Source: Apodemus sylvaticus
Taxonomy: Eukaryota > Chordata > Mammalia > Rodentia > Muridae
Direction: 5' to 3'
DNA: 64,000 nt
NCBI RefSeq assembly: GCF_947179515.1
Contig: NC_067485.1
Span: forward strand, 2,531,654-2,595,653
Of the stretch, positions 12,106 to 23,429 are shown in pieces. How positions within the stretch are numbered: the first letter of the stretch is position 1; each line of letters starts with the position of its first letter. The notes below the pieces were generated by a model. It searched no databases and was not told the origin of the DNA. It worked only from the letters and a program-made list of their open reading frames with translations. Made by a program: the position numbers and the translations under genes.

Positions 12106-12539
12106 GTAAATTTGTGTGTTCACAAAATATTCTGGCTTTGCCTCTTGGCCCACAAAACCTAAAATACTCTTCAGCCCTTTGTGAAAGTATATTCTGAATG
12201 CTTTTGGTGTCACTTCAAGCTGTCCCTGTCAGTGAGTAAAAATTCTGACAGTGTTTCCGAACAACAGCAATAGCTTCTTTTATGCAGCGAGAATAAGACA
12301 AGGGACCAGAAAGAAGTCAGCTTTAGTAAGATACTAACCACCTGTCAGTATACATGTGTGGGTATATACATGCTTATATGTGTAGATATATAGGAGTATA
12401 CAGGTGTGTGTATGCAAATATTTGTAGGCCAAAGAGGTTGATGTTGGAAGTCTTCCTATATTGTGCTTTTCCTTAGTAATTGAGGCAGAGGACAGCCTCG
12501 TGTATGCTTTAGATATTATCACCCCCACATACCCTAACT

Positions 12540-12785
12540 TTATTTTATTTATTTTGAGACAGGATTTTTAACCACTGTGAAACTCAAAAGCAGACTAAAC
12601 TGGCTGGTCCAGTCAGCTTCAGGAGCTTCTATCTTCTATGCTCCGCTGCTGGGCTTACAAATGTGTACTACGAAGCCGGTCTTGTGTTTATTTGTTGTTC
12701 TTTTCTTTGCATGAGCACTGGGATTGAATTCAAGTCCTCACACTTGTTTGACAAGCACTTTACTGAGCCATTGCTCTAGGCTCTC
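12540..12785 (-). repeat. B4-type SINE
   Basis: Reverse-strand TTTTGAGACAGGATTTTTAA, then GAGCACTGGGATTGAATTCA and ACAAGCACTTTACTGAGCC mark a diverged B1-B4 composite. Confidence 0.65.
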
Positions 12786-12789
12786 TTTC

Positions 12790-13440
12790 TGGTTTTCCTT
12801 TTTAGCTTGAAGATAGCTCCACGGAAAGCTCATTGAGATGATTGACATTAAGAAAATCACTCAAAAGATAGAACGTTAATGTCAAAACTTAGTGATTTGT
12901 TTTATTGAGTAGATTTTTGTCTTGGGGGAATCTTAGGTTAAAGACAATTCATCCATCCTTTAATGTACATGAAGAAGATACAGGGGTAGGGAAGGGGGGC
13001 TCCTCTAATAAGGAACTTAGGAAGATGTAACCCAACTGTTGAAGAGGAGCACATTAAGATGCCTACATCTCATTACTTCTCGATGCACTGTGAGACAGAA
13101 TCTAATCCCTAATCCCCTCCAGCTACGCTAGATTCTCATCTAGGAAGCCAGAGATGTGGTGACAACCTGAGACTTCTGAGGAGACTTGTGGTGTCTACTT
13201 GGGTGTCTTGGAAAACCTTTCTCATGGGGGCCCCTAATACCACAGAAGAGCATGGGGGACCTTCTATCTGCTGTGTGGGAGAGACCATCTGTGGGCTCTC
13301 TGGGCCCGAGGACCTGCAAATTCTGGTTTTCCTCTCTGTTGAGCATCAGAGAATAGCCCCCAGCTGCCACCACATAGGACAGAAGAATTGCTGATATTCC
13401 TAAACCAGAAAATTGGGAAATTAAAAAACAAAGCAGTTGC
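12790..13440. other. Unique intergenic stretch
   Basis: No supported gene or repeat. The overlapping antiparallel open frames at 13140-13394 are short and unrecognised. Confidence 0.4.
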
Positions 13441-13449
13441 TATTTATCA

Positions 13450-13925
13450 TTGTTTCAAGGAGTGTGCTATAAACAGGATAGAGAACTATTAGCTTCTTAT
13501 GGTTTCCATACAAATTGCTACAAACTGAATGTCCTAAAATGGCAGAAAAGGATTGTCTTACAATTCTGAAGTCCAGAGGCCTGAGAGCTCAGCAGCATGC
13601 CACTCTCTTTGATGGCTCTAGGGTGGACTCTTCTCTTGGCTTTCTAGGTGAACAACAGCCCTTGGCTTGTGAGCACATCAGTCTGATGTCTGTTGTCACC
13701 TGGTTTTCTCTCTCCCTCTGATCTCTCTTCATAGGTCTCTCCCCACTTCTCTGCTCTTAGAGGGATACTGGTCATATCAAATTAGTTTCCTCTCTAGCTT
13801 GGGAAGAGCATGTTTTATTTGATTACTTCCATAAAGACCTTATTTCCATATAAGCGCACATTTAAGGTACTGGGAGTTAGTAATATATTTTTGGAGAGAG
13901 GGACACATCTGACAGATGCCTATAG
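13450..13925 (-). repeat. MaLR-type LTR relic (MLT1/MST-like)
   Basis: Read on + it gives the reverse of a mammalian MaLR LTR: ACAATTCTGAAGTCCAGAGG, GGCTCTAGGGTGGACTCTTC, GACCTTATTTCCATATAAG, AAGGTACTGGGAGTTAGTAA. The order agrees with MLT1/MST consensus wording remembered from human repeats, so the insertion predates the rodent lineage. Confidence 0.65.
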
Positions 13926-14504
13926 CAAAGCACTGGTACAAGCAGCTTCCTTGGATAACTCAAGGAAGCACTGGAGCGTGGGGTGGGGAATAAGACCGGA
14001 AAGGCTCATGAGGTCAAAATATCGTATGTTCTGAAGGAAGTTCCCTTTATGAGCAACAAGAGTCAATTCCCCTGGGAGATTTGGTGGAGGGTGTAGAGAG
14101 CACTACACATTCCTGCCTCACACCCCACGACCGGAAGATGAAGAATTTATGTTTTAGTTGCCATGCATCACTTGCGGAAGGCTGCACCCTGGGAGCACTC
14201 ATTTCCTGGCACTTATGAAAGCATGCCCGAAGATAAGAGAATTGCACCACTGCAGAGCAACAGACTTGCAGTTGGCACATCTGGAGTAGTGAGTGGTGGG
14301 TGTGTGTGTGGGTGTGGGTGATCTTTGCTACAGACATGTTATATATATATATATTGTTCTTTGTCAAAGACTCTTTGAGGAGAAAGTAGTTCAGAGTGTA
14401 GCAAAGAAATGCTTACTCTGAGAGAAAAGGGATCAAAGGGCTTTTCAGAGCAGATGACCCTGGGATTCAGTTATTTTGGAGTTTCTATCACATAATTCCA
14501 TCAT

Positions 14505-14745
14505 GTAGGGACTGAGAAGGTAGTCCAGTTGGTAAAGTGCTTGTCATACAAGGATGAAGACTCTCCAATCTGTGGCGTCCATGTACACACTTGCACAGTG
14601 CTATAGGCCTATATCCCCAGTGCTGGGAGGTACAGACAGGAGGATTCCTGGAGCTCATCTACCTGCCAGTTTTGGGTTCTTGACTGTACATACAAGTGCA
14701 TGCACATATGTGTGACTATGTATATGCACACACAATTTAAAGGAA
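14505..14745 (+). repeat. B4 SINE
   Basis: GGGACTGAGAAGGTAGTCCA head, CCCCAGTGCTGGGAGGTACA middle and CA/TG-rich end. Confidence 0.65.
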
Positions 14746-14794
14746 AACCTCAAAAGCTTAGTAAAGCTATTATTACCCAAACCTTGTGTTGAAG

Positions 14795-14905
14795 GTTTGT
14801 TTTGTTGTTTCATTATATATTGAAACCCAGGCTGATTTTAACTTGTTATCCACCAGCTTCAGCCTCCTGAATGCTGTGATCATAGTCCTGAGCCACCATA
14901 GCCCC
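14795..14905 (-). repeat. B1-like SINE, diverged
   Basis: GAAACCCAGGCTGATTTTAA and CTCCTGAATGCTGTGATCAT on the reverse strand of a degenerate B1. Confidence 0.55.
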
Positions 14906-15097
14906 ACATTACTGTTAGTTCCCCTCCTATGGGGGACATATTCTACATCTATATTGACACATATGGAATATGATCAGCACACGGAATATAAATGGGTGGA
15001 TTTGGGAGGTTGTGAGACCTATCTATGGTAAGGAGAAAGGGATAGAACTTTCCTTTTCCAATGTTTTCAAGAAGCAAACTTAGGGGAGGTCTTTACA

Positions 15098-15412
15098 GAA
15101 AAACAAAGAAAGAAGGAAAGAAGGAAAGAAAGAGAGAGAGAAAGAGAAAAAGAAAGAGAAAGAGAGGAAGAAAGAAAGGGGAGGGAGGAAATAGAGGAGA
15201 GGGAAGAAGAGGGGAGGTGAGAAGAGTATGGCAGGGGAGAAGAAAAGAGAGGATAGGAGAAGAAAGGAGAGGAGAAGAGAGGAGAGGGGAGGGGAGGGGA
15301 GGAGAGAGAAGAGAAGAGAAGAGAAGAGAAGAGAAGAGAAGAGAAGAGAAGAGAAGAGAAGAGAAGAGAAGAGAAGAGAAGAGAAGAGAAGAGAAGAGAA
15401 GAGAAGAGAGGA
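15098..15412 (+). repeat. Polypurine tract with (GAGAA)n core
   Basis: More than 300 bases almost entirely of G and A: GAAA/GGAA units to about 15305, then about 20 units of GAGAA (15306-15408). It produces long E/R/K-rich frames on + and S/L/F-rich frames on -, none of which is a gene. Confidence 0.95.
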
Positions 15413-15592
15413 GCCGCAGCAGTTAAGAGCGCTGACTGCTCTTGCAGAGGTCCTGAGTTCAATTCCCAGCAACCATATGGTGGCTCACAAGCATCTGTAA
15501 TGGGATCTGATGCCCTTTTCTGGTGTGTGTCTGAAGACAGCTACAATGTATTCGTATAAATAAAAATAAATAAATATTATTTTTAAAAGATC
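15409..15592 (+). repeat. B2 SINE
   Basis: CAGTTAAGAGCGCTGACTGC, then GGTCCTGAGTTCAATTCCCA and GTGTCTGAAGACAGCTACAA, ending in TAAATAAAAATAAATAAAT. This is a murine-type B2 3' part. The first bases of the B2 head appear replaced by the adjacent polypurine tract. Confidence 0.9.
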
Positions 15593-16062
15593 ACCATGAG
15601 AACCATTTTAAAAAAGAAAGAGAGAAGAGAAGGGAAGGGAAAAGAAGGAAAAAACGATTCCAGTATTAAATGTGGCATTTGGGCTGTCCACGGTTGGAAG
15701 CAGGAATAGAACTGGAGTCTAGCGATGTGTTCCCCCCCTCCCTTCTTCTTGTTGAGCTGTCACTGCAACATCTCACTCCAAGTGTTTCCAGACTCCTCCC
15801 AAGAGGCTACCCTTCTGTGGGGGTGGGTGGTGGGTGGAAATGCAGATACTCAAATGGCAAAAGGAACATAAAATGAAGGCATCTTGGCCGTGTCTTTGGA
15901 TTGTAGTGGGAGGTTCTGTTCTTGTAATTATTTATAGTTGTAATTGGAATATGATACTTTATACCATTGTTAATTAAGATGAAGGGGAATACCACCTAAA
16001 ATTCTCCTTAACACATGGAGGGAATGGGAATTGTGTATATATTTAATTCAAAAGATAATTCA

Positions 16063-16141
16063 GAGCTGTTTTCATAACTCAGAGGTAGAGCACCTACCCA
16101 AAACACTGTAAGGCTCTGGCTGGTTGAAAAAACAAAAAAAC
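16063..16141 (+). repeat. ID SINE, diverged
   Basis: The tRNA-Ala-like body AACTCAGAGGTAGAGCACC and AAGGCTCTGGCTGGTTG is followed by an A-rich tail. It corresponds to the rodent ID consensus with many changes. Confidence 0.6.
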
Positions 16142-16149
16142 TGCAAATA

Positions 16150-16710
16150 GGACCAGGTCAGAATGCTACAACATTTGGTTATTTTCCCTGATCTATCTAA
16201 TCTTTTCTCTACCTTCCTTCTGTACCACAAAGGTAGGTGTGTGGGGATTAGAACCAAAGCCTCTTTCTGGTGAGGGTAAGTGGGATGGACCTGAGGCAAT
16301 TTCTTTGCTTCCTTATTGTACCTTTCTATTACTGTCTCATTTTAAAAAGTGTGAATATGCAGTAGAATTAAAAAGCAACAAATTGACAAACGGAATACTT
16401 ACTGTTTCCATCTAAAAAAGCTTTGACATACAGGATCTATTGTGGGAATCTAATCTCACCAGTGGTGGTGTATGTTTAGGAGAAATTAGACAGAAATTGG
16501 GGGCTCAAGAAGAGCACAGTCAGCCAAACCCAGAAGCTAAGCACACCAAGGTGGGGGTACTTAGAAGAAGCTGGAGAACCCTCACTCCACAGCTGGGAAC
16601 CAGGTAAAACTCCCAGGACTGCAACTGCTTCAGCAGAGGTAGAACCAGCAGGGAACTGCCTATGGCTGGAATGAGTCTCACCCTAGACTACTAAGACAGT
16701 TTTCAAAAAA
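16150..16710. other. Unique intergenic stretch
   Basis: Nothing recognised. Confidence 0.4.
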
Positions 16711-16714
16711 GCTA

Positions 16715-16985
16715 TGACTGGGCTTGGAGATGGTTCATTGGGTAAGACTGCTTGCTTCAGAGACCCCAGGACCTGAATCCAAATCCCCAGCACCCATATA
16801 AAAAGCTGGGCGCAGCTTTGTACATGCCTGTAGCCCTAGTACTGTGGAGGGCAGAGACAGAAGGATCACTGGGGGCTGCTGGTCTGCCTACCTCCAGGTT
16901 CAGTAAGACTTTGTGTCAAGAGAGTACAACGGAGAGTGGTAGAGGAGGATACATAATGTCCTCCTCTCGTTTCAACATATAGCAT
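16715..16985 (+). repeat. B4 SINE, near full length
   Basis: GGGCTTGGAGATGGTTCATT head, CCAGGACCTGAATCCAAATC, AAGCTGGGCGCAGCTTTGTA (B1-type half) and an ACACAC-containing end. Confidence 0.8.
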
Positions 16986-17084
16986 ATAACACACACAATT
17001 TCTACATCTGTATGCATATATACCCACATAAACACAAAGAACTCTATAATGTATACATATATCTGCATGTTTAGGTGTGATGTA

Positions 17085-17365
17085 TGTACATGTATGTGCA
17101 CATGCTTAGGGAGGTCAGAGGACAACTTCAATTGTTATTTCTCTCCTTGGGCACCATCCACCCTGTTTTCTTGAGACAAGAACTCTCACTAACTATATAG
17201 GTTAAGTTGGCTGTCGGTGGTTCCCAGGAATCTGTCTGTCTCTGTCTCCCCAACACTGGGATTACAGGCACACACCATTGACTGTGGGTTCTAGCAGGTT
17301 GAACTCATGTCCTCTGCCTTGCAAGACAAGCACTTCACTAATTGAGATGTCACCCTGGACCCCTC
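17085..17365 (-). repeat. B4 SINE
   Basis: Reverse-strand GAGGTCAGAGGACAACTTCA, CTTGGGCACCATCCACCCTG, ACTGGGATTACAGGCACACA and ACAAGCACTTCACTAATTGA. Confidence 0.75.
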
Positions 17366-17559
17366 AGATTATTACTCCAATAAACTCTGACATTAATTAT
17401 TCTTTGTCCATGCAGGTGGATCATTCTGAGTTACAGACTGGAGCTAATCCTAATTTGATGTGGTGTGTCACAGATGCCTTAAAGCACTGTGCTTAATTCT
17501 GATGCAAGTCTTTAATAAAGTTAAATGATAAATTCATTTTGACCAGTAGACTCCATTCT

Positions 17560-17725
17560 TGAATAAATTTTTACTTACGTATGTAACATGTGGACATGTT
17601 TCTGAGGAAGGTAAAAGAGAGCACAGATTGCTGGAGTTGGAGTTACAAGCAGTTGTGAGCTGCCTAATGTGAGTGCTGGGACTTGAACTTGGGTCCTCTA
17701 CAAGATCAGTTTTCATTCTCAACAT
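17560..17725 (-). repeat. B3 SINE
   Basis: Reverse-strand CAAGCAGTTGTGAGCTGCC, GTGAGTGCTGGGACTTGAAC and TTGGGTCCTCTACAAGATCA. Confidence 0.7.
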
Positions 17726-18134
17726 CAATATAGTCTCACTAGCCTCATTGTATATAATTCTTTATTCATCCTAACCTCTGACATGGCTTCCTGTGTGCCT
17801 TCATCTTGTTTTGTTACAACTTTCCACCATCGGGAAAAAAAAAAAAAACAAAACTATGTAATTTGGAGGGTAGCCATTTGCATTGTGGAGAGAGCAGTAT
17901 TTTTTCACTCACTATTGAAGACAGGAGAGGATTCAAATCAACATAGTGACGTAGGGATCAAATCTTAACGCCAAAGCTGTTTCTGCTCTGTTCATATATC
18001 AATCAATGGCAGACCCTAGAAATGCCCCTGCAAGATGCAGCAGGGACTAAAGCACATGCTGTCTTCCTTGTGAGGGAGAGTACTTGTCACTCAGCTATCT
18101 GATAAGTATAAAGATAAAATGGTATAAAGATGGT

Positions 18135-18285
18135 CTTTTTTTGTACTATTATTGTTTTTGAATAGGATCTCACTATATAACTCTTGATGTCTTTGGACTT
18201 AACTGTATAGCCCAGGCAGGCTTTGAACTTACGATCCTCTAGCCTCAGCTCAACTTAAAATGTGAGTCACCATGCTCAGCTAAGA
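18135..18285 (-). repeat. B1-like SINE, diverged
   Basis: Reverse-strand CAGGCAGGCTTTGAACTTAC and TGAGTCACCATGCTCAGCT. Confidence 0.6.
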
Positions 18286-18294
18286 TGCTGGTGT

Positions 18295-18468
18295 TTAAAA
18301 AATATTTATTTACATTTTATATGTATGCTTTTTTATATTCATGTATTATTTTATCCCCTAGAAATGGAGTTACAGACATTTGTGAGCCACCAAGCTAGAA
18401 ACTGAACCTGGGTCCACTGAAATAGCAGTAGGTGCTCTTAAATGTTGAGTCATCTCTCTAGTCCTAGA
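18295..18468 (-). repeat. B2/B3 SINE
   Basis: Reverse-strand TATTTATTTACATTTTATAT, ACATTTGTGAGCCACCAAGC, GAACCTGGGTCCACTG and TGAGTCATCTCTCTAGTCC. Confidence 0.75.
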
Positions 18469-18479
18469 TGTTGGTCTTT

Positions 18480-20240
18480 TTAGGAAAGTGTTTGTATCAG
18501 TTATGCACTAACAGTGTGTTTCATTATGACACCTTCATACATGTGTATAAAGTATTTTGATCATATTGATCCTCTATGATCATCTCTTGTCTTCTTCCTC
18601 TTCTGCTGATTCTTTCCTTTTCCCACCCTTTCTATTATCATATTTTCACAATATGTGTGTGCGTGTGTGGGGGGGGGACAGGGAAATTTATTAGGGTTGC
18701 TTATGACAATATAGGTGAGAGATGAAATTGGTAAGGGCTTGTTCTCAGGAGCCTGGGCACATTAGGAGAAGCTATACCACCAAGGAAAATGTCTCTTCCC
18801 CATCAACCATTAATTACAAATAATTCCTCAGAGAGATACAGACCCACGAGCCTGTCGTAACAGTGTATGAAAAAGCTGGGCCTTGTAGTAACCTTACACA
18901 GCTAACCCCAGCAGCCATGGCATGTTCTATGGGGGCAATTCTACCCCCACCTCTTCTTCTGGCTCTCACATTTTTCTCTTCCTGCCTCTATGGCATTTCC
19001 TGAACCTTAGGGAGGGTGGCAGAGATGCTCATTTATGGATAAACACTCAAGATGTCTTTTGATATCATTTGTCTTACTTTTGGGAAGATTCTACTGGGTG
19101 ACGAGCAAAGGAAAAACTACGTAACTGATGGTCCTAGAAACCAGAGGCAGATGAGCCAGGGACAGAGTCAGGAGAATCATGACACATATGTCCTACATTG
19201 GTTCAGGAGATGGAAATAAAAGGAGAGGAGGGATGAGAAGGGATGATTTCAGCAGTTCGGCTTGGTAGTATATGTCCTTCTGCCCGCGGTCATTGAGAAA
19301 GCTCCAGCCTTTGAGACTGTGCATTAGCTTACTTGGAGTCACGTTTCATCGAGGCCTTCACTCAGACTTACTTTACACTTGATCAGCTCTTGACTGAGGA
19401 AGCATGGTTGTATGCTTTGAGATTTAAAAACATAATTAGGGTATACCGAGAGATGCTATAGGGAGGGGATTGCCCTTTGTTCAACACTCAGTGAAGCACC
19501 TTATTATTTTATAAGCACATAATGAGTTCTTGGAATGGTCTCTTTGAAAGGATAGTGCTGCACTTTATAACAAAACAGCACCATTAAAATTTGATAACAG
19601 ACATTTGTGGTTCCGTCAGTGCTTAGGGCTCTTTCAAGATAGTACTTACAGTTTTCCTAAAGTGCATTATTTATGACTAGAAAGGAGGAGTGGGGGACCA
19701 TACGTCATCATTGGCTGTGCCACACAAGCAGGACGGTTGCTTCTGGCTTTTCCCAAGTTCAGCCGGCAGTGTAGTGGGAAAAAAATGAGGTTTGGCTTCA
19801 GACCCTTGTAGCTGCACCATTTGAATGACAATGATGATTTTTAGTTCAAGCCAAATGACATTGTTTTTACTCCATCATTTGCAATGTGTAAAATAGCAGT
19901 TTTATGTGATTCAACAAACCAAGTATTGCACAGCTTGGAAGGGAATCAAAGGTCACTGGAGATGAAGCCCTTGGCTGGCTGCCTGCTGTGCTGTCAACAT
20001 CCAAAGATCTTAATTCTGCTAATGATGTCTTTTCACTTCTTGGACTTTGAGAGCATTTATCGAGTTTCCATATCTGTTTTCTTTGGTCTATACCTTCTCT
20101 GAGCTCTGACTGTTAACTCTTTCCACGAGACTTTCTTGATAAGTCTTCCTAATCTCTTAAGGCTGTCTATGCTGAGCCTTCGTTTTTTTTCTTGAACCAC
20201 TCATTCTAAATCTATCATGATCAGTTTAATTTCAGAACCT
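18480..20240. other. Unique intergenic block
   Basis: Contains a short GTGTGTGCGTGTGTG(G)n patch near 18655-18678. Otherwise no recognisable repeat or gene. The 72-codon frame at 19884-20102 has no known domain. Confidence 0.45.
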
Positions 20241-20242
20241 AA

Positions 20243-20380
20243 ATGGTGGCATGGGGTGTAATGTCACATGCTTATAATACCAGCATTCAGGAGCCAGAGG
20301 CTAGAGTGTTGCGCATTCAAAGTGTATGTGGGCATCAAAGAGCCAAAAACCAAACTGATGAATCAAACAAACAGAAAAGG
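20243..20380 (+). repeat. B1-like SINE, diverged
   Basis: AATGGTGGCATGGGGTGTAA and AGGAGCCAGAGGCTAGAGTG with an A-rich end. Confidence 0.5.
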
Positions 20381-20384
20381 GGTG

Positions 20385-21070
20385 ATTGTACGGTATGTGC
20401 ACAACCACAGTAACAGATCTGGAAGCTACAGAGTGCAGTAAAGGCAAGGATGGTTGCAGACAAGAAATTCTGTTGCATGGTCTGACTTAAAAAATTAAGG
20501 TCAATAGAATGACTCCATTCAAGCCAGGACATGGGCACCAGTCACCACCTATTATGATGTCCACACATGCTTAATGGGAGGGTATCATCCAGGGTCCATA
20601 GTTAGTGACCCTCTTTACTTAATTCTCAGTCAACCTTAGGGGACAGTGAACCCCTTTCTGCTTCGTGGACTGTCTTGGCTCTTAGTGTCACCCAGCAACA
20701 TTCCATCAATTCTCCAACTTTATGTTCATTGGCATAGGATGACTCTTGCTTAAATTTGTATGAATTTTGATTGGGTTAGGAGGAGATGGGGATCTAGGGC
20801 CTCCCTCCTCAAACACCAACAACCATGGTTATATAGTTCATAATAGTTGGTGTATATTTTGACAGAATGATGAGACGTTCCTCCTGTCACTCTGGCAGGT
20901 ATTAAAAGTCTCTGGTGCCTCACAAATTCCTAAGTGGCCAGAAAAAGAACACACTGCCAGGACTTATCCCGCCCCCCTTACCCAACCCAATATCTGTACT
21001 CCTCTTACTCGCCCTCTACTAGAACATCAAATTCAAGTCTCTGCTCTTTATATTTGGGGTTAGAGGAAAA
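20385..21070. other. Unique intergenic stretch
   Basis: Nothing recognised; the open frames are short. Confidence 0.4.
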
Positions 21071-21074
21071 CATA

Positions 21075-21425
21075 AGGATGGTGAGGTTTAATGTGTCCCC
21101 CAAATTTCCTCTGCATGGGAATGTGTCTCCAAAACCTATGTTCATGAATTTGGGTGGCATCTGGGATTAGATGAGGTCACAGAGTAAAACCCCTAGGATT
21201 CCATTTGTAGCTTTAAAAGAAAAGACACATGACTCAAGCTAGTGTTTGGTTTGTCTCAGCACACGTCCTGTGCTGTCTTGGTATTCAGCATAGATTTTCT
21301 CCAACAAGAGGGCCCTCACATGATGCCAAGCTGATACCACTGCTATGACTTGGACTTCTTAGATTCTAGAATTCTGAGCTAAATATACCTTATTCTTCAT
21401 AAGTTATCTGATCTTAGGTAGCTTG
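21075..21425 (+). repeat. MaLR-type LTR relic
   Basis: The order AATGTGTCCCCCAAATTTCC, TGGGATTAGATGAGGTCACA, ACCACTGCTATGACTTGGAC, TTCTGAGCTAAATATACCTT and GTTATCTGATCTTAGGTA follows an MLT1-like LTR in the sense direction, ending near the polyadenylation region. Confidence 0.6.
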
Positions 21426-21707
21426 AAGTGTTGAGCAAGGCATTCAGTAAGTAAGAAATGGGCCCACTTATACAAGTGCATATTATATCAGGAACAGTTA
21501 AATACTATAGGGAAATGGATCTTGACTAGGAGTTGAAATCCCAAGGCTATCCCAGACTCAACCATGTTCTGTAGTTTGCTGAATTAGAGGTCTGGCCTTT
21601 AGTGAGATTTTCTTTAGGCTTTGAGGGTATCCTATAGACTATGTTGATATCACTATTCATTTCTGCTAGGGAAGATCACTGGGAAAACTGGCACCATAGT
21701 CAGAAAA

Positions 21708-21890
21708 TGCTGGGGCTGTAGAGATATCTTTGCTGCTCTCACAGAGGACCCTCGTTCAGTTTCCAGCACCCACATGAGGTGGCTCACAACCATCAGTAAC
21801 TCTACGGCCAAGGAATCAAATCTCTGGTCTCCCAGGCAGTCTCATTCACACACCCACACAGAGACACAGTCATATATACAATTAAAAAGA
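21708..21890 (+). repeat. B2/B3 SINE
   Basis: CTGGGGCTGTAGAGATATCT head, TTTCCAGCACCCACATGAGG and TGGCTCACAACCATCAGTAA. Confidence 0.75.
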
Positions 21891-22003
21891 AACTGCCATC
21901 TCTGCTGGAAATGCCATGATTAGTATGATGGCAGTGACATCTAGTCAATGAGAATATGCCCACACCAAGGAGAGGGACACTAGAACAGCATTTCCCACTT
22001 TTG

Positions 22004-22029
22004 TAACAACAACAACAACAACAACAACA
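22004..22029 (+). repeat. (CAA)n microsatellite
   Basis: About eight CAA/AAC units. Confidence 0.9.
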
Positions 22030-23195
22030 CTCCTAAATTTTGTGTCCCAAGTACCAACTTGTCCTGACATACCTCCATCAAGCAACTCTCTGAGGTCCTA
22101 TGGATCGAAATGACAGTAAACACTGCGAGTGGGTTTCAATTGCAGATTTTCTGCGCCCCCACCCCCACCCCTTGACTTACTGAACCAGAAACCCCAGGGC
22201 AGACCTTACCAATCCATGTTTTAACAGGCACAGTAGGTAACTATAATTCAATGGCACCTGAGAGTCACTCACAGCTAGACTACACTTACGCAAACAATGT
22301 TTGTGAAATACAACTTCTACTTTGCAGTTTTTAAGTCATTTTCTCTCCTGAGATGTGCTACAACATTGCAAATTAATGTGACATACTATCCACACAAAAC
22401 AAAACAAACAACAAAGCTAAAGCAAGTGAAGATTCTTGGGGTTAGGAGTTAAAGCAACCTGAGGCTCATGTAGCCAGTGAGCACCAAAGAAATAGATTGT
22501 GTGGTATAGTGAGTGTGTCTGTGACCTCAACTTTCTGAAGACAGAGGCCAAGAGGATCATGAACTTGAAGGGATTAAAAAGAGCCCATTGTGCCATTTCT
22601 TCGGTCTTCTGAGCTCTATTTTGGTCCCTGCTTTTGTTCACAAATCTAAATAATACTGACACTAAGAGGTTTCTGCCTGGAACTTTTAGACCAACAGAAG
22701 ACAGGATAGCAAGGTAATATGGACATGTTGAAATCACTAACAAACATCTCCAAGGTCCAAGCCATAGCTTTCTTTAGATGAAGGTTAGCATTTTAAATTC
22801 AAGGCTTTCCTCTTTAACAAGAATAAAAGAACCACACAAGGCTGGCAAACAATCAACCCACGTGGCCTCTCTCTAGTGAGTGGTCTGGCTGCTGTTTCAG
22901 TGCTGTTTAGAAAGGCCCAGATTTGCTGGCTGTACCAGAGGAGTCACTGGTTTATAAGTCAGGCATTTTGTGTGGACTGGTGGTTTCATGACCCATACTG
23001 CCACCTCCTGGGGATCTCTCCATAGCCAGCTGTGTCATTAGCCTCAGGATTCCAAACCAAAGATCGTAAGTTATGGTCTCCACCTACTCTATTTCAAGGA
23101 GCTAAAGTCAGGATGATGGTGACCATAAAAGAGTCATATTCAGGAAAGTAAAACCATTCTCACTGCACATCAACCAAGAGAGGAAATGCATAAGG
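22030..23195. other. Unique intergenic block
   Basis: No supported gene. The 108-codon minus frame at 22417-22743 is not recognised. A CTCF-like motif lies at 22998-23011. Confidence 0.45.
22998..23011 (-). promoter_or_regulatory. Candidate CTCF motif
   Basis: The reverse strand reads CCAGGAGGTGGCAG, which fits 13 of 14 positions of the degenerate CTCF core CCASYAGRKGGCRS. About one such match is expected by chance in a window this size, so this is a candidate only. Confidence 0.35.
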
Positions 23196-23204
23196 GATTA
23201 CTAT

Positions 23205-23420
23205 TTTCTTGTTGTTACGAGATAGAATCTCAAGAAGCACCAAGCTGGCCTTCAACTCACTATGTAACTGAGAATGACCTTGAACATCTAACTGGCTGTC
23301 TCCATCTCTCTAGTACTAGGATTGCAGGCAACACCATGCTAGATTTGTGAGGTTCTGGAACTCAAACCAGGGCTTTGTGTATATTTAGTCCTTAACCAGC
23401 CGAGCCATGTTTCCAGCCTC
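23205..23420 (-). repeat. B1-B4 composite SINE
   Basis: Reverse-strand CAAGCTGGCCTTCAACTCAC, TAGTACTAGGATTGCAGGCA, then AACTCAAACCAGGGCTTTGT and CCGAGCCATGTTTCCAGCC. Confidence 0.65.
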
Positions 23421-23429
23421 TCTTTTGAA

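Noticed and set aside
11607..12197. Duplicated frame beginning MSTTLGSSKPST, suggesting a duplicated small gene
   Set aside because: The identity is explained by the 404-bp genomic tandem duplication; the frame has no domain, and part of it is SINE-derived.
15409..15480. tRNA-like box A/B words at SINE heads, considered as tRNA genes
   Set aside because: They are the tRNA-derived heads of B2, B4 and ID elements and are not foldable tRNA genes.
15061..15500. Long E/R/K-rich (+) and S/L/F-rich (-) frames
   Set aside because: Translations of the GAGAA/GAAA polypurine tract.
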